A DNA stretch of 64,000 nucleotides from Desmodus rotundus (taxonomy: Eukaryota > Chordata > Mammalia > Chiroptera > Phyllostomidae), in contig NC_071393.1 in the NCBI RefSeq assembly GCF_022682495.2, positions 102,661,010 through 102,725,009 on the forward strand, given 5' to 3'. Each line of letters begins with the position of its first letter. The stretch's first letter is position 1. Positions 31,579 through 43,525 of this stretch are shown piece after piece. Made by a program: the position numbers and the translations under genes. Below the pieces are notes generated by a model that saw nothing but the letters and a program-made list of their open reading frames with translations, made no database searches and had not been told where the DNA came from.

Positions 31579-32934
31579 GTGGAGGTCTAGTTATGATGTG
31601 AAAACCACAGTTTTCCAACATGCTGCTGAAGTCATTGGAAACCACTGTAAGATCAAGTCCGCTTGAGGGAAACTGTTTTTCAAGCTTTGGGAATGAGGGT
31701 AGAATGAATCAGATGACAAATCTCTCTGCCCTTCTGCATTGTCATGAGAATACGAATTGCTGAGCTTTATCATCCAAATGAACGTGCCATGATACATAAT
31801 TTACTTCAGCGGTGGAATCATTTGCAGGCACTGTAAGTTGGTTACACAGCACAGAAAAACCAAAAGCACCAGGACGGGCCGTGTTTATCTCCAGTGAAGG
31901 AAGCCTGAAAGCAATCAGATGGGAGCGGCTCAGCCGGCTCCGCTGTGTCCTCAGAGACCCGGCCCCTCCAGGCTCTCCGCGTGTCCTCCCTCAGGCTCTG
32001 AGATGGCTTCTCGAGTTCCACCCATCATGGCCTCCCTCTGGGCAGCTAGATGGACGTGGGGACAAGAATACACCCCACACTTTAAGGGGACTGCCCAAAA
32101 GTCACATGAAAATCTATGGCCCAAACTTGTTCACATGATGTCTCCTCAGTCGTTTTTATGGCCTGGTGAAGTCTCTCCATCTCATTGGGCGGCAATGTGC
32201 CCAGCTGAAGATCAGCGATTATGTTACTAAGAAAAGGGAGAGAATGAATATTTGGGGGGAGTGTGACAGAGTAGGGCAGGAATTCAGGGATCCTGCATAT
32301 TTGAAGGCGGCAAGATATCAGTGCTTCTTAATCTCAACATGTCTGAAAGGAAGCTATTGAATTGTTTATGATGATGAATACTCAGGCTCTTCTTTGAAAA
32401 ATGTGTTCCAGCTTTCTCTGCCTTGTCTTTCATAAAAATCAAGTCCCCAAAATGCACACACGCAAACTAGGCATTTCCATCACCCATGGTTTTTTATTCA
32501 TTGCATAAACTAGGCCGTTCATGTGTTTGCTGATAATGGGTGTAAGCTAATGATAAAAATAAAATATGAACACGTTATTTCCTCTCTTACTATGCGTATT
32601 TTCTAGTTTTTCCTTCTCTGCCAAATGAAATCAAAACAATCAGCTCTTAGACTCAATGAAATTTCATTTGGTTCAAACAGCTGGATGATGGCAGAAAAAG
32701 GACAAATGCCATTTGGAGGAATTAGACGTAAGGTTCTTTTTCAACCATTCATTGATTGCCAGCCTCTCATCACCTCCCTTCCTCTCCGTAGCTTTCCAAA
32801 ATCTAAAAGACCATGTAGGGGAGAAAAGTTTCTTCCTGGAAGTGTGTGTGGATTCTGGTACGTGAGTGTTCGCCTGGCTGCCTGAGTGAGGAGGGGAAGA
32901 AGGGTCAAGGAGTTAATAAAACCTCAGTCAGGGT
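31579..32934. other. Single-copy-looking DNA, no gene recognised
   Basis: No repeat family is recognised. The 31860-32100 part is GC-richer and gives two overlapping frames (31812-32138 and 31919-32230) without a protein signature. The 32380-32720 part is AT-rich with an even texture that could be conserved non-coding DNA. Confidence 0.45.
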
Positions 32935-33905
32935 GTCACAATACATTCACGCCTTGATGCGCCTTGTGTGACACCTATCAAGAATGGGTCTATGAAGATG
33001 AACCACATAAAACTGCCAATATTCGATAATTTTGCCAGCAAACTGGCAACAAAGGACAGTCTAATGACAGTGAGAGAAAGAGAGATCCAAAATGATATAT
33101 CCAGGATCAAAAATAAGGTAAACGTAGCTTAAGATAGACGGAAAACCCCTGGACTACGTGGGCTCTTGGACTCCGACAGCGGCATGCAAGAATTTGACTC
33201 TGGTGAAGTAGTGAGGACTCAGAGTGCTGCAGGCACAATTCCTAAAGATCACAGCTTAATTTAGCAAAGCTACCCTGACCCTGAAAGGAGCCTGCTTTTG
33301 ACTGCTGCCTGGAGCAAGTCTCTTGATAAGCTACAGGTCCAGGAAGATAGGAAGACCCAGAGACAGTCTCCCAGCCTGGAGCCAAACGCAGCCACTGGCT
33401 GGACAGGTAAATGTGCATATTGTCATTATCACATCAGGGAAGAACTCTGAATTGCTATTATATGACCAGATTTGGGAGCTGACTAATGACATCCAGGAAA
33501 CTACTGCCCAAGGGAAACCGAGCACGGAAGGAGAAAGAATGTCACTGAAAACTGACCTGCAAAAGCTGAATTTCAAAGTAGATGAAGAAATTTAATGCTA
33601 ACAAAGATAGCCAACTATTAAATCTTTAACATAGGTTTATTCTACAGAAAATAATTTTTTATAAAAGTTTGACCAGAGACTTTAAACCATGAAACAAAAC
33701 CAAGGATAAATTAAACAAGAATGGGAAAAGATATGATCTGCAATTTTCAAAATTAAAAAATAGTCATGGAAATAAACATTTAATACATGCTGGTTACTCT
33801 AGAATGGAATGAATGAAGAGACAATAAATGAATTGGCAGTTCATCTGGAACACAGCACAGAAAGAGAGAATTTAAAAGAGAGGTTAAAATTGTGAACAAA
33901 TAGTT
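32935..33905 (+). mobile_element. Probable old L1 5' region / ORF1 relic
   Basis: This stretch reads like a degraded coding repeat. One short frame (about 32925-33130) gives a peptide with MTVREREIQNDISRIKN, and a second (33323-33595) ends in KTDLQKLNFKVDEE. Farther on, TTGGCAGTTCATCTGGAACA and CACAGCACAGAAAGAGAGAA with a following AGAGAGGTTAAAATTG resemble the coiled-coil part of old L1 ORF1. The frame is broken several times. I infer an L1M-type 5' part without ORF2; a processed pseudogene of another gene remains possible. Confidence 0.4.
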
Positions 33906-33914
33906 AAAGGACGT

Positions 33915-34055
33915 CAACCTCTCTGAGCTTCCCTTCCCATCTGTAAGTTAGGGATCATAGTAAAACTCACCACACAGGGTTGTTGTGAGGACTGGAAAAG
34001 TTAATGCATGTAAAGTGTATAAACCTGTCCCTGGAATATAGTAAATTTTATTTCA
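33915..34055 (+). mobile_element. MIR SINE relic (3' two thirds)
   Basis: CAACCTCTCTGAGCTTCCCT, CACACAGGGTTGTTGTGAGG, AGTTAATGCATGTAAAGTGT and CCTGTCCCTGGAATATAGTA run in MIR order. Confidence 0.75.
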
Positions 34056-35737
34056 GCAAAGCATTAAATAGGTAAGTAAACAGAATAGGAAAAAAGAGTT
34101 TTGCTATTGTGTAGTCCCCAAATGTATTTATTCCTTTAAGCTATTTGCCTAGTAAATGAGTGAATGAATGTAAAAAAAATCACATGATGATGTATTATCC
34201 AAAATTATTTTTAATGATATATCAGGTGACTATTTCTCCATTTCTAATAAAAGCAAAGAATGGAAACCATTTGACTTGAGGAAAGAATTGTCACCCAGTC
34301 ATCAGAATCACTTACTTTTTCAGTGCTCCCCAATGTCTCTAACTTTCCCTAGCTTGTGACCCCTAGGTTTTTATACCCCTGGAGCATCAGAGTCAAGCTG
34401 CAGGTGGAAAAGTGATAAGGTCTTTGTTTTTTACAGTGGCAAGGGCAGACTTAAAATGAATCATTTGTTGAAGGCAAGATTACAAGAAGGTCAGCTACAG
34501 GTAAGAGTGCACCTGAAAGGTGAAAGTCTTCAAACCGGCACCCCCAGACCTGCCTGTGGCAATGTGCCTTGCACAGGCTGGTGACTGCCCAGTGGCATGC
34601 TGCCCGTAGGGGGTCTACTGATAGCAGCAGACCTGCCAGCAGCCGCCACAGCCTGGGGCCCAGTTCAGTCTACCCCCAGGGAAACAGCAGGAATAACCCC
34701 GTTTCTCAGCGGCCTGGGGAGTTTAGATGTCCACAGGCTGACCTACAGTTTGCAGCAGGAGGAACCCAAACAAGAAGCCACTGGGGAGACGAGTGCATAA
34801 AGGGGTCCAGAAGCAGGGACTTGGCTCCCAAGTTGGGTGCAGTCACAGGCCCTCACCGCTGCCTCTTAAGGAGGTTTTCGTGACTTCTCTTATCTGTAAG
34901 AAGTTAGCTTTTGTTTGTTAGTCAAAACTCTATTTACTGTAGGACTGGGGGGTTGGCCAAATCCCAGGCTCAGAAGATAGAGGGCCTGGCAGTCAGCAAA
35001 CATGGGAGTTTGGGGAGAGGAAACAGTGGGCCTGAACGTGGCCTATGCTCTCTTACAGAAACAGCGGGGTTCCTCTGTCGCCTCCTAGCACTGCGTGAAC
35101 CCGGAAGGTCAATTCCCACCGCGGTGCAGGATTCACTGCCTTTAACAGATCGGTGGGTTTGCATCGGAGGCATGGCTTTCCCCCATTTACCTACTGATAC
35201 AAAATTCTCATATATACGAAGCTCCTTTTCCTATTGCTTGGAAATAGGATTTTTAGCTGTGTCCCTATTCATGGTTTTTACACCTATGAGTGAATGTGGT
35301 CCAATTGCCAGTTATTTTTAAAATTACAGGTTATTTTAAAAGTTCCAGATAATAGCTGGCTAGGAAATGACATATGCTTTCATGAGCATGGGTGGTATGT
35401 GGGCGCACTCAGCCCTGGCAGTGAGATACCCATGTGAGGACTTATTGCCCCAATAACAGATCTAACCTCACACCACCAGCCCACGCCCAACCCCGATTAT
35501 GTGTCACCTGATTCCAGCTGCTCTCGGGTTATTAGTTATATTTTGTTACACTCTTCTGCGGGGCGGCGGTGAAGCAAGGAGTACAGAGAGATTCAAGAAA
35601 TGTATTAAAGTTCCACGTAGTTGTGGGAGAATTTGCTGAGCACCAAATGCTTTATGCAATTTTATAAAGGCATCCTATAATCAAAAGCCAGGATTTAGAG
35701 ACATGATAGAACATTCCCATGGAAAGAAGAATGAGGA
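34056..35737. other. Single-copy-looking DNA, no gene recognised
   Basis: No named repeat. Open frames at 34569-34883 and 34911-35321 (136 codons, longest here) have no domain signature and competing frames on both strands. The 34130-34300 part is AT-rich with TAAT-type words. Confidence 0.45.
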
Positions 35738-35960
35738 AGACCCTGGCTGAGTAGCTCAGATGGTTAGAGCGTTTTCCCCATATGCCAAGGTCGCGGGTTC
35801 GATCCCCAGTCAGCACATAGAAGAAGCAATAATGATGCATAAATAAGTGGAACAACGAATCGATGTTTCGCTTTTTCTCTCTCCCTCTCTTTCCCTCTTC
35901 CTCCCCCCATCCCTCCTTTCCTCACCTCTCTCTAAAATCAATAAATCAAATTTAAAAAAA
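35738..35960 (+). mobile_element. VES SINE with 14-bp target duplication
   Basis: VES1-like copy: CCCTGGCTGAGTAGCTCAGA, a GTTCGATCCC B-box at about 35798, TGATGCATAAATAAGTGGAA, AATCGATGTTTCGC, a long CT-rich tract and a short A-rich tail. GAAAGAAGAATGAG lies on each side (35722-35735 and 35961-35974) and is identical. Two bases between duplication and head are ambiguous. Confidence 0.95.
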
Positions 35961-35974
35961 GAAAGAAGAATGAG

Positions 35975-36584
35975 AAAGGATAAAAAAAGATAAAATAAAA
36001 AGTTAGACTTTGAAAGGCCCCAGGAGATTATTTAAAGAAACAGTATCAGACAATGAGAACTGACAAAATTATTTTCCAATGTTAGATGGCCTGGTATCAC
36101 TGAGGGAACTTTCCATCTGATTAAAAATAATTATTGCTGGCATTAAATCCAGTTGGAATCACCCAGCACAATTTATCTTCTAGTTCATGCTGCTACCATA
36201 TGCCTGACATTGTGGAGCAGAAACATTCTCTTTCATTCTGATAAATAGTACTTTGTAAATATTTAGAAACGACAGCTCTGGATCGCTGAACAGTTCTGAT
36301 GGGGAACGTGTGCAAATGGGCCCGTTACTCATGTTCTTGACAGACCGTTGGAGGTGTGGGAACCAAAAGCATCCGTGGAGCCAGGCAGGCCTTTTACAGA
36401 AGTTGGGTTCAGAGTAAACAGCGACTGGGGGAGCGGGCTGGGCCCTCCTGCACGAGCCGTGCTTCACAGAACTGCACGAGTCCTCCGAGTGAGGCACTTT
36501 GCTGTCTGGCTAGTGAGGTGTAAGGTGACAAACTGCCGTGTTTATTAAGCCAGCTTTCTCTGGGACACTTGATTCAAGAAAGAA
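35975..36584. other. Single-copy-looking DNA, no gene recognised
   Basis: AT-rich start, then mixed composition. The minus-strand frame at 36180-36497 has no family signature. Nothing else seen. Confidence 0.45.
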
Positions 36585-36925
36585 ACCATACTGAATGTGA
36601 CCTGTTTGGAGAGAGGGTCTTTTAGAGGTCATGGAGTTAAAATGAAGTCATTGGGGTGGGCGCTAGTCCAGTGTGATGGGTGTCCTTGTAACAAGGGGAG
36701 ATTTGGGCACAGACACGCGCATGGAGGGAAAGCAATGTGAAGAGTCGGAGAGAGAAAACGATTGTCTGCAACCCAGAGAAAGGCCTGGAACAGCTCCCTC
36801 CCTCATGGCCCCCTGCCAACACCTTGATTTGAGGTTTCTGGCCTCCAGAACTGTGAGATAATACATTTCTGTTGTGTTAGCCACCCGGTTTGTAACACTT
36901 TGTTACAGCGGCCCTAGGAAACTAA
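36585..36925 (+). mobile_element. MaLR LTR (MLT1-type), 5'-truncated
   Basis: Forward LTR of the ERVL-MaLR group: TTAAAATGAAGTCATTGGGG, GGGCGCTAGTCCAGTGTGAT, TCCTTGTAACAAGGGGAGAT, TTGGGCACAGACACGCGCAT, GGCCTCCAGAACTGTGAGAT and GTTACAGCGGCCCTAGGAAA. The usual first part of the LTR is missing or too diverged. No internal viral genes. Confidence 0.85.
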
Positions 36926-39732
36926 CCAGAAAGAAACCATGCCCAGTGGTCTTGAGGAGCTTCTATTTGGGGGATTTGGGTCCCCTCACTCTCCAGGCCA
37001 GAGCTGCTTAGAGGAGTCCTTGTTCTTCTCCCCCTCCTGTCAGGGGTGGCTCATCGGGTCACTGATGTTGGGACCGGGTGGCCATGTGTGGCCTGGCCTG
37101 TTGTGTCTTGCTCTCTCTGGGACTGTCAAGCCCTCAAGCTCCTCCTCCTCTTTTCTCCAAATGCTTCCTTGTGGCAAACTGTTCAAATCAGGCGGCACAC
37201 TCCCCGTGGTGGTGCGACCACCTTTCCCCAGGCCCTTTCTTGGGCTCCATCTAAGAGAGGAGTAGGAAGTTCTGAGTCAGTCTCATGCTCAGGCTGTCTC
37301 TCTGTCCAGCACGTGCAGTGGAAACGTTAGTAGTTTGATATCTGTTGTCTCAGTGAGTTATGAGAACACTCTGCTGTCTGGGGCTCTAGTACCCTGAATA
37401 AACCCCTTAGAGTTTACGTGACACAGAGAGTAGTTTGTGGTGGTCCCTGACTGTTCTGGGAACTAGAATTGGGTGATAGAGCTCATCCTGGACGTATAGA
37501 TGTGGGTACGCCCCTCCCACTGGAACTTTTAGAGGAATATAAATAGTAGTGACAGCAACACTCAGTGACTGTTGGATTCAGGTCGGAATTTCCCATTCAT
37601 GTCGTTTATGGGCTTCTGACATCTCCCTCAAAAACAGGAAACTTGCTAGATTATCATTCTCTCTGTAATTGCGGACGATGTTTTAAGAAGTCTGTAGAAG
37701 ATCATTCTCTAACTATTTCTAGATCATTTCCAATGCCCTTATTTTTGTTAAGGAGCATCTCATCTGTCCCATGGATATTCGGAAGTCTGTAGCTTTAAAC
37801 TTATCATCTGTCAGGAGAGCAAAAAGAAATATCTTAGGACACTAATTTATATCTTCCTGTTCATTGTTAAAAATCACTTACCATCTTGAATATATATTCC
37901 AAAATAATTGCCATGCATAATTTATCAGCGTGAAAGAGTTTTTCTACTCAGAAAAGTCAAGGCCTGGGAGCTCGGTAATACAGAAAGTGAACTGCACAGA
38001 AAAGAATGTAGATCGTCATTAGAATCAAAGACCACATTGAAGAAACAGGGAGAAAATGTAGGACAAAGGAACAAAGTCATTGTTATTAAAGTTCCCACAG
38101 AAGATGCTCTGAGGAGTTAGAGATCCTGCTTTTCCTGTTCTCCTGAGACTGTTGACCAGAGCCCAGCCATGCAATCAGACGGAGGGAGGTGGAGTGAGGG
38201 AGAGGAAGGTAGAGATAAGGAGTGGGTGTTAGCAGAGTTTGGGGACTCAGAGAAAAAGTAGAGGATGCTTGTGTCTGCGTGTATTTTCTCCTGACTGCTC
38301 GTACTCAGATACCAGGGCTTATCTAAATAGTCACCAATTCCTGTAGCTAAATACTAGACTCAGTGGTATTTTGAAATAGCATTTATATAGAATAAGCTAT
38401 ATAGAATAAGCTATAAAGAACTATGGTTCTTTAACACTTATCAAATAAAATACTTTATGTAGAAACATTTGGGTTTTTCAGGTTCTGTACCAAACTTGTA
38501 CAAGTTAACAGCTTGCTAATGAAAACACTGGATGGCCTGGGAAAGAGACGTTTCAGCATTTTTCACTAACTGGTGAGAAGGAAAGTTGTTTGAGCAGCGC
38601 CCCCCCCCAAAAAAAAACACCCCACAAAAACCATGCATGAGTTCTGCTGTCTGAAGTTATTATTAAAGGATGGATGCACAATTCACTTCAGACACAGTGT
38701 GAGTTTTCTGTTTCCAACCATGTTGGGCTCTGACTGGGCCGGAGGAATTTTGGAGGTGCTGGGTTCACCCTGATTCTTTCTGGAGAATGTGGCGAAGTAA
38801 GATGTGGAAATGGAGGAGGAGCAGCTACTTCTCCCATTGCTGATGCCTGAGAAGACATCTCAGGACGATGAGGGGTTGATGCATGATGACAAATGAACCT
38901 GCAGCTTGAGTTTAAACAAGAAACTAGTATGTGTTGAGGAAGAAGGTTGGAGACTCTCTGGAAACACGTGTGGACAGTTCTTGCTTAGAGCTTCAGCAGC
39001 ATCTCAAAGATATTGCTGTTAACATCGTGCCTTTGGTGCTTCTTGAGAAGCATCTAAACTGTACTGTCCCCTGGGAATGGTACATCCCATCGTTACGTTT
39101 TTACACGTGCCATTGGAATGTTGCCCACTGCCGCCTTCACGCTTCTCAATTTTATTCACTCCTCAAGGGTTCTATTAAATTTCAATTTTTTTCCCTTGAA
39201 ATTTCTTGACATGCCCAGGCAGTGGTGATTTTGATGTAATCCCATAAGACTTAATGCTTATATTGCCCATAGCTGGTATGAATTTTGCTCAGCTACAATA
39301 CTGGGTTGACAAAAAAAATGACTGAGTAATGAATTCATTCTACTACCAGGATGCCTGCCATCATTGTAACTTTTTTTATATTAAATTAAATGACTCGGAA
39401 TTCCACTGGCCAGAATGACAAAAAAAAAAAAATCATTCTCAATTTTCATTGGGATTCACTGCTCCACTCCTTCACTCAAAGCCACCAGGCGTCTTATGTA
39501 ATCTAGCGTACTGCCTTTCATCCTCTTGGGTACTTCTGAGATGCTCCTTAACCAAACCCACACGGTCTTTTGATAGCAGTCAGTTCTGCTGCCTGGGGCA
39601 TGGTGGTCTGTGAAAAGTCTGGGGGCTCTGGAGCACAGAACAGAGCTTGCCCTTAAGAACATCCCTCTGCCATTTCCTCATGGGTATGTCCACCTCCACA
39701 GGAAGGTATAAAGGTTAAGTCTTGAAAACCCT
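36926..39732. other. Single-copy-looking DNA, no gene recognised
   Basis: About 2.8 kb. Frames at 36939-37330 overlap and are Leu/Ser/Gly-rich from composition. A frame at 37908-38120 is unrecognised. A 16-base echo of TATAGAATAAGCTATA occurs at about 38385 and 38401. A C run followed by an A run lies at about 38600-38617, and a 14-base A run near 39419. The unrecognised frame at 38931-39209 is the only one with a mixed, protein-like composition. Confidence 0.45.
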
Positions 39733-40575
39733 GGGGAGGAGATCCAAGATGGCAGAGGAATAAGTGGAAGTTGCGCAAACCTCCTCCCAGGACCAAACTG
39801 GAATTACAACTAAATTGTAGAGAAATCATCCTGAGTAACCAACAAAATAGTAGCTGAAGAGAAGCCTTACAACCAAGCACAGACAGAAGAAACCACTCCA
39901 CCACAACATGACTGGTAGGGAGCAGAAGAGGTGTGAGAGGGCTGGTTGGGCTCCCACAGGTGGCAGCTGAAGTTCTGTAGGGATATTTCAGTGGCCAGGG
40001 CATTCCCCCTGAGACGTATGGGGTCTAAACACCAAGCTGAGCTCCCCAGCCTAGAGCACCAGGACTAGGAAAGGAACCCAAATAACATCTGGCTGTGAAA
40101 AGCAGCCGAGTTTCTGTCCACCAGTGAGAGACAGCCACAGACTCAGAGAGCCTCTTAAAGGGCCAAAGAACACAATTTCATTCGTAGCCACTTACCCTGG
40201 GCTCCGGCAGAGGGAGGGCAGAGTGGACTAGAGACATGTGAGGAGAGTCTGGGGCTGGTGGCTCTGGGGATAGAGCTGAAGAGTCAGCCACCAGGATCCC
40301 TGTGCTGAGTCATTTCTATATTGCAGAGGCTGTCTTTCCCAGGCAGAGCACTCCCCTCCAAGTGGCATCAGCTTGACGGAAAGGAATGGTTTCACCTGCA
40401 GGAATTACTTTGACCCACATTGTGGAGCTTAAACTAAGCTGCTGAATACAGCTGGAGGCTGTATCAGTGATTAAGTTTAACAACTAAGGCAGATCTCTGG
40501 GAGCCCTGAGACTAGCCGACCCTTCCCCCGGCCTGGTGCTGCTAAAAGCCAGACTTGGTGCACAGTCTTGTTCTT
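39733..40575 (+). promoter_or_regulatory. L1 5' UTR (internal promoter region)
   Basis: The stretch holds the L1 5' UTR, which in mammals carries the internal RNA polymerase II promoter. It contains no ORF1 start that I can place. Minus-strand open frames across 39456-40003 are incidental. Promoter activity is not shown; only the presence of the 5' end and a YY1-type site is seen. Confidence 0.7.
39744..39753 (+). promoter_or_regulatory. YY1-type site at L1 5' end
   Basis: CCAAGATGGC lies 12 bases from the first base of the L1. In human L1 a YY1 site at the same place directs accurate start of transcription. The match and position are seen; binding is inferred. Confidence 0.7.
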
Positions 40576-43372
40576 TCAAGGAAAGAAAGAATAAAGACCA
40601 AAGCAGAAATAAGTGGAATAGAGCCTAGAAAATGATACAAAAGATTAATGAATTCAAGAGCTGGTTCTTTGAAAAAATAAACAAAATTGGCAAACCTTTA
40701 AGCAGACTCATTAAGAAAAAAAGATAGAGGACCCAAATAAGTAAAGTCAGAAATGAAAGAGGAGAAATAACAACTGACACCAAAGAAATACAAATGATTG
40801 TAAGAAAATATTATGAACTCATAAAAAAATTGGACAACCTAGATGAATGGATAAATTCCTAAAAACATACAATTGTCCAAAACGAAATCAGGAAGAATCA
40901 GAGACTCTGAATAGACAGATTACATCTAGTGAAATTGAAGCCGTAATAAAAAAAAAACCTCCCAACTAACAAAACCTTGGACTGGATGGCTTCACAGGGG
41001 AATTTTACCAAACATTCCGGGAAGAACTAACACCTCTCCTCAACCTATTTCAAAAAATTCAAGAGAAGGAAAAGATGCCAATCTCATTTTATGAAGCCAG
41101 CATTATCCCAATTCCAAAACCAGATAAAGACACTACAAAAAGAAAGAAAGAAAATTACAAGCCAATATCCCTTATGAACATAGATGCTAAAGTCCTCAAC
41201 AAAATGTTAGCAAACCAAATATAGCAATGCATCAAAAAGGTCACACACCATGATCGAGTGGGATTTATTCAAGGAATGGCAGGTTGGCACAACATTAAAA
41301 AATCAATAAATGTGATTCACCACATAAACAAATTGAAGGTTAAAAACCACATGATCATATCATAGGTGTAGAAAAAGCATTTGATAAAGTCCAACACCCA
41401 TTTATGATAAAAACTCTCAGCAAAGTGGGAATAGAGGGAATATGCCTAAACATCACAAAGGCCACATATGACAAACCCACGGCCAGCATCATACTCAACA
41501 AGCAAAAACTACAAGCATTCCCCTTAAAATTGGGAACAAGACAGGGATGTTCCCTTTCACCTCTCTTACTCAACATTGTACTGGAAGTCCTAGCCATAGA
41601 AATCAGACAAGAAGAAATAAAAGGCGTTCAAATTGGAAAGGAAGATGTAAAACTCTTTATTTTCAAATGACATGATACTGTACATAGAGAGCACCAAAGG
41701 TTCCACTAAGAAACTACTAGAACTGATAAATGAATTCAATGAAGTAGCAAGATACAAAATTAATATCCAGAAATCAGTTGTATTTTTATATGCCAACAAT
41801 GAACTAACAGGTAATTAAGAAAACAATCCCATTCAGTTGCTTCCAAAAGAATAAAGTCCTTAGGAATAAATCTAATCAAGAATGTAAAAGACCTGTACTC
41901 AGAAAATTATAAGACACTGAAGAAAGAAGTTGAAGAAGATACAAATAAGTGGGAGCATATGCCATGTTCATGGATAGGAAGAAATAACATCATTAAAATG
42001 TCCATATACCCGGAGCAATCTACAGATTCCATGCAATACCTATCAAGATTCCAATGACATATTTTACAGAACTAGAACAGATATTTCAAAAAAATTATAT
42101 GTAACCACAAAAGGCCCTGCATAGCAACAGTGATCCTGAGAAAGAACAAAGTTGGAGGAATCATGCTGCCTAATATCAAACTATCCTGTAAGGCCAGAGT
42201 AATCAAAACAGCATGGCACTGGCATAAAAACACACATAGATCAATGGAACAGAAAAGAGAGTCCAGAAATAAACCCACACCTTTATAGTCAATTAATACT
42301 TGACAGAGGCCACAAGCACATACAATGGACTAAAGATAGTCTATTGAATAAATGGTGTTGGGAAAATTGGACAGATGTGTGCAGAAAAATGAAACTAGAC
42401 CACCTTCTTATACCACACACAAGAATAAATTCAAAATGCATCAAAGACTTAAATGTTAGACCTGAAACCATAAAAATTGTAGAAGAAAACAGGCAGCAAA
42501 ATCTCAGACATTGCTCATAGCAATATTTTATCGGTTGTATCTCCCCAGGCAAGGGAAACAAAAGAAAAAAAATAAACAAATGGGACTACATCAAACTAAA
42601 AAGTTTTTGTGGAGCAAAGGAAATCATCAACAAAATAAAAAGACAACCCATGGAATGGGAGAACATATTCACCGATACATCTGATAAGGGGTTAATATCC
42701 AAAAATTTATAAAGTACTTACAAAACTCAACACCAAAAAAATAAACAACCCAATTAAAAAATGGGCAAAGGGCCTGAATAGACACTTCCCCAAAGAGGAC
42801 ATACAGATGGCCAACAGACATATGAAAAAATGCTCAATGTCACTAATCATCAGAGATATACAAATTAAAACCAAAGTGAGATATTACCTCACACCTGTCA
42901 GAATGGCCATCATCAGTAAATCAAGAAACAGCAAGTGCTGGTACTGATGTGGGGAAAAGGGAACCCTTGTGCATTGTTGGGACTGCAGACTGATGCAACC
43001 CCTGTGGAAAGCAATATGGAGACACCTCAAAAAATTAAAAATGGATCTGCCTTTTGACTTAGTGATCCCACTTCTGGAAATATATCCAAATAAACCCAAA
43101 ACACTAATTCAAAAGAAGATAAGCACCCCATGTTCATTGCAGCGTTATTTACAATTGCCAAGATAGGGAAGCAGCCCACGTGTCCATCAGTAGATGAGTG
43201 GATAAAACAACCATGGGATATTTACACAGTGGAATACTACTTGGCAGTAAAAAAGAAGAAAATCTTACCTTTTGCAACAGTATGGATGGACTTGGAGAAT
43301 ATTATACTAAGTGAAATAAGCCAGTTAGAGAAAGACAAATATCATATGATTTCACTTATATATGGAATCTAA
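40576..43372 (+). pseudogene. L1 ORF2 remnant, reverse transcriptase inactive
   Basis: The part of ORF2 from just before the reverse transcriptase domain to the C-terminus, with many stops and frameshifts. Recognisable blocks include [10 protein letters not shown] (about 40980-41012), [19 protein letters not shown] (from about 41155), [11 protein letters not shown] (about 41372-41408), [18 protein letters not shown] (about 41533-41588), [14 protein letters not shown] (about 42978-43020) and MFIAALFTIAK (from 43130). Two catalytic sites are lost: at 41360-41372 the expected aspartate codon of motif A reads GGT and is flanked by stops, and at 41660-41673 the FADD-equivalent codons are broken by a frameshift and a stop. 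The endonuclease domain is absent. The longest clean frame (41404-41670) is an ORF2 fragment and not a separate gene. Confidence 0.9.
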
Positions 43373-43525
43373 TGAACAAACTGAACTAACAAGCAAAATA
43401 GAGACAGGCCCATAGAGAGTAAGATGACAGCTATTATGGGTGGGGAAAAGTTTAGAGGGTGGAAGGATCCAGCAAAAAGGAAAAAGGACTCATGGACATG
43501 GACAGCAGTATAAGGGGGTTGCACT

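Larger units (their letters stand above)
39733..43525 (+). mobile_element. L1 retrotransposon with 5' end kept and large internal deletion
   Basis: A bat L1 copy of about 3.8 kb. It starts GGGGAGGAGATCCAAGATGG, the usual L1 5' terminus, and keeps about 0.84 kb of 5' UTR. Sequence then jumps at about 40575 into the middle of ORF2, so ORF1 and the endonuclease part are gone. The ORF2 remainder runs to about 43372 and a 3' UTR with GGACATGGACAGCAGTATAA ends near 43525 without a poly-A tail. No target duplication was found. The element cannot move by itself. Confidence 0.9.

Noticed and set aside
32935..33905. Endogenous RNA-virus gene copy (known in bats)
   Set aside because: The peptides do not recall any viral protein I know, and the later part has L1 ORF1-like wording.
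41404..41670. Separate gene with a reverse transcriptase-like sequence
   Set aside because: It is a short open piece of the dead L1 ORF2 and continues in L1 sequence on both sides.
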